Source: Salinibacterium sp. ZJ70 (lineage in GTDB: Bacteria; Actinomycetota; Actinomycetes; Actinomycetales; Microbacteriaceae). Taken from it: 64,000 nucleotides of DNA. Below the pieces are notes generated by a model that had not been told where the DNA came from, made no database searches, and saw nothing but the letters and a program-made list of their open reading frames with translations. The translations under genes and the position numbers were made by a program. The stretch spans positions 1,860,001 to 1,924,000 of the forward strand of contig NZ_CP061770.1 of assembly GCF_011751865.2 (NCBI RefSeq), in the 5' to 3' direction. Below, piece after piece: positions 61,611 through 64,000 of this stretch. The stretch's first letter is position 1; each line of letters starts with the position of its first letter.

Positions 61611-64000
<2,390 letters not shown>

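Overview
The window is high-GC actinobacterial chromosome and looks like a member of the Microbacteriaceae. The evidence is a C or G at almost every third codon position, frequent GTG starts (one TTG), family content typical of the group (DUF3039, DUF2342, UPF0182, LAxTG-anchored surface protein, F420-type PPOX protein, Tad pilus ATPase, teichoic-acid-type polymer genes), and many genes whose start codon lies 6-8 nt after a TANNNT box. It reads as ordinary chromosome. I found no integrase, transposase, phage gene, CRISPR array or rRNA.

Layout. 1-1953: end of a Tad pilus operon (TadB partial, TadA). 2051-3791: amine-oxidase-type flavoprotein plus cupin. 4006-4134: tRNA-Leu and a terminator. 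4209-4982: DedA. 5006-8799: murI-rph-rdgB, then a CDF metal exporter overlapping a DtxR-type regulator. 8904-10249: secreted lipoprotein and a PKD-like protein. 10297-11878: nicotinate phosphoribosyltransferase and DUF3039. 11947-14822: ABC exporter. 15077-24572: cell-wall glycopolymer region (nucleotidyltransferase, TagGH-type exporter, TagB-like protein, a two-domain TagF-like polymerase, GT2), with a few unrelated genes between. 24714-29804: HtrA protease, aminotransferase, TetR protein, nitrilase-family amidase, PPOX protein. 29870-29946: initiator tRNA-Met.

29983-33813 is the most unusual block. It holds a winged-helix-like protein, a small GTPase, two Roadblock-like proteins and a kinase-fold/metallophosphoesterase fusion, all on the minus strand and tightly packed. 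It resembles the Streptomyces conservon or MglA/MglB architecture but has no histidine kinase. Next come a frameshifted, internally deleted methyltransferase remnant, UPF0182, a PDZ/S16 protease and DUF2342 (33942-39877). A copper export unit, copZ-copA, follows with a CsoR-like operator (39896-42356).

42382-52745 holds mixed housekeeping and accessory genes: GNAT, an M23 peptidase behind a strongly foldable leader, an acyltransferase, a methyltransferase, an FBP protein, an NYN-LOTUS protein, and small enzymes. It ends with two related hairpin repeats around a 73-residue membrane protein. From 52754 to 63902 the minus strand carries ligA, a DUF1023-like hydrolase, gatC and gatA, and then gatB about 4 kb away. 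The intervening island carries an oxidoreductase/TetR pair, an SRPBCC protein, an LAxTG surface protein and a DoxX protein.
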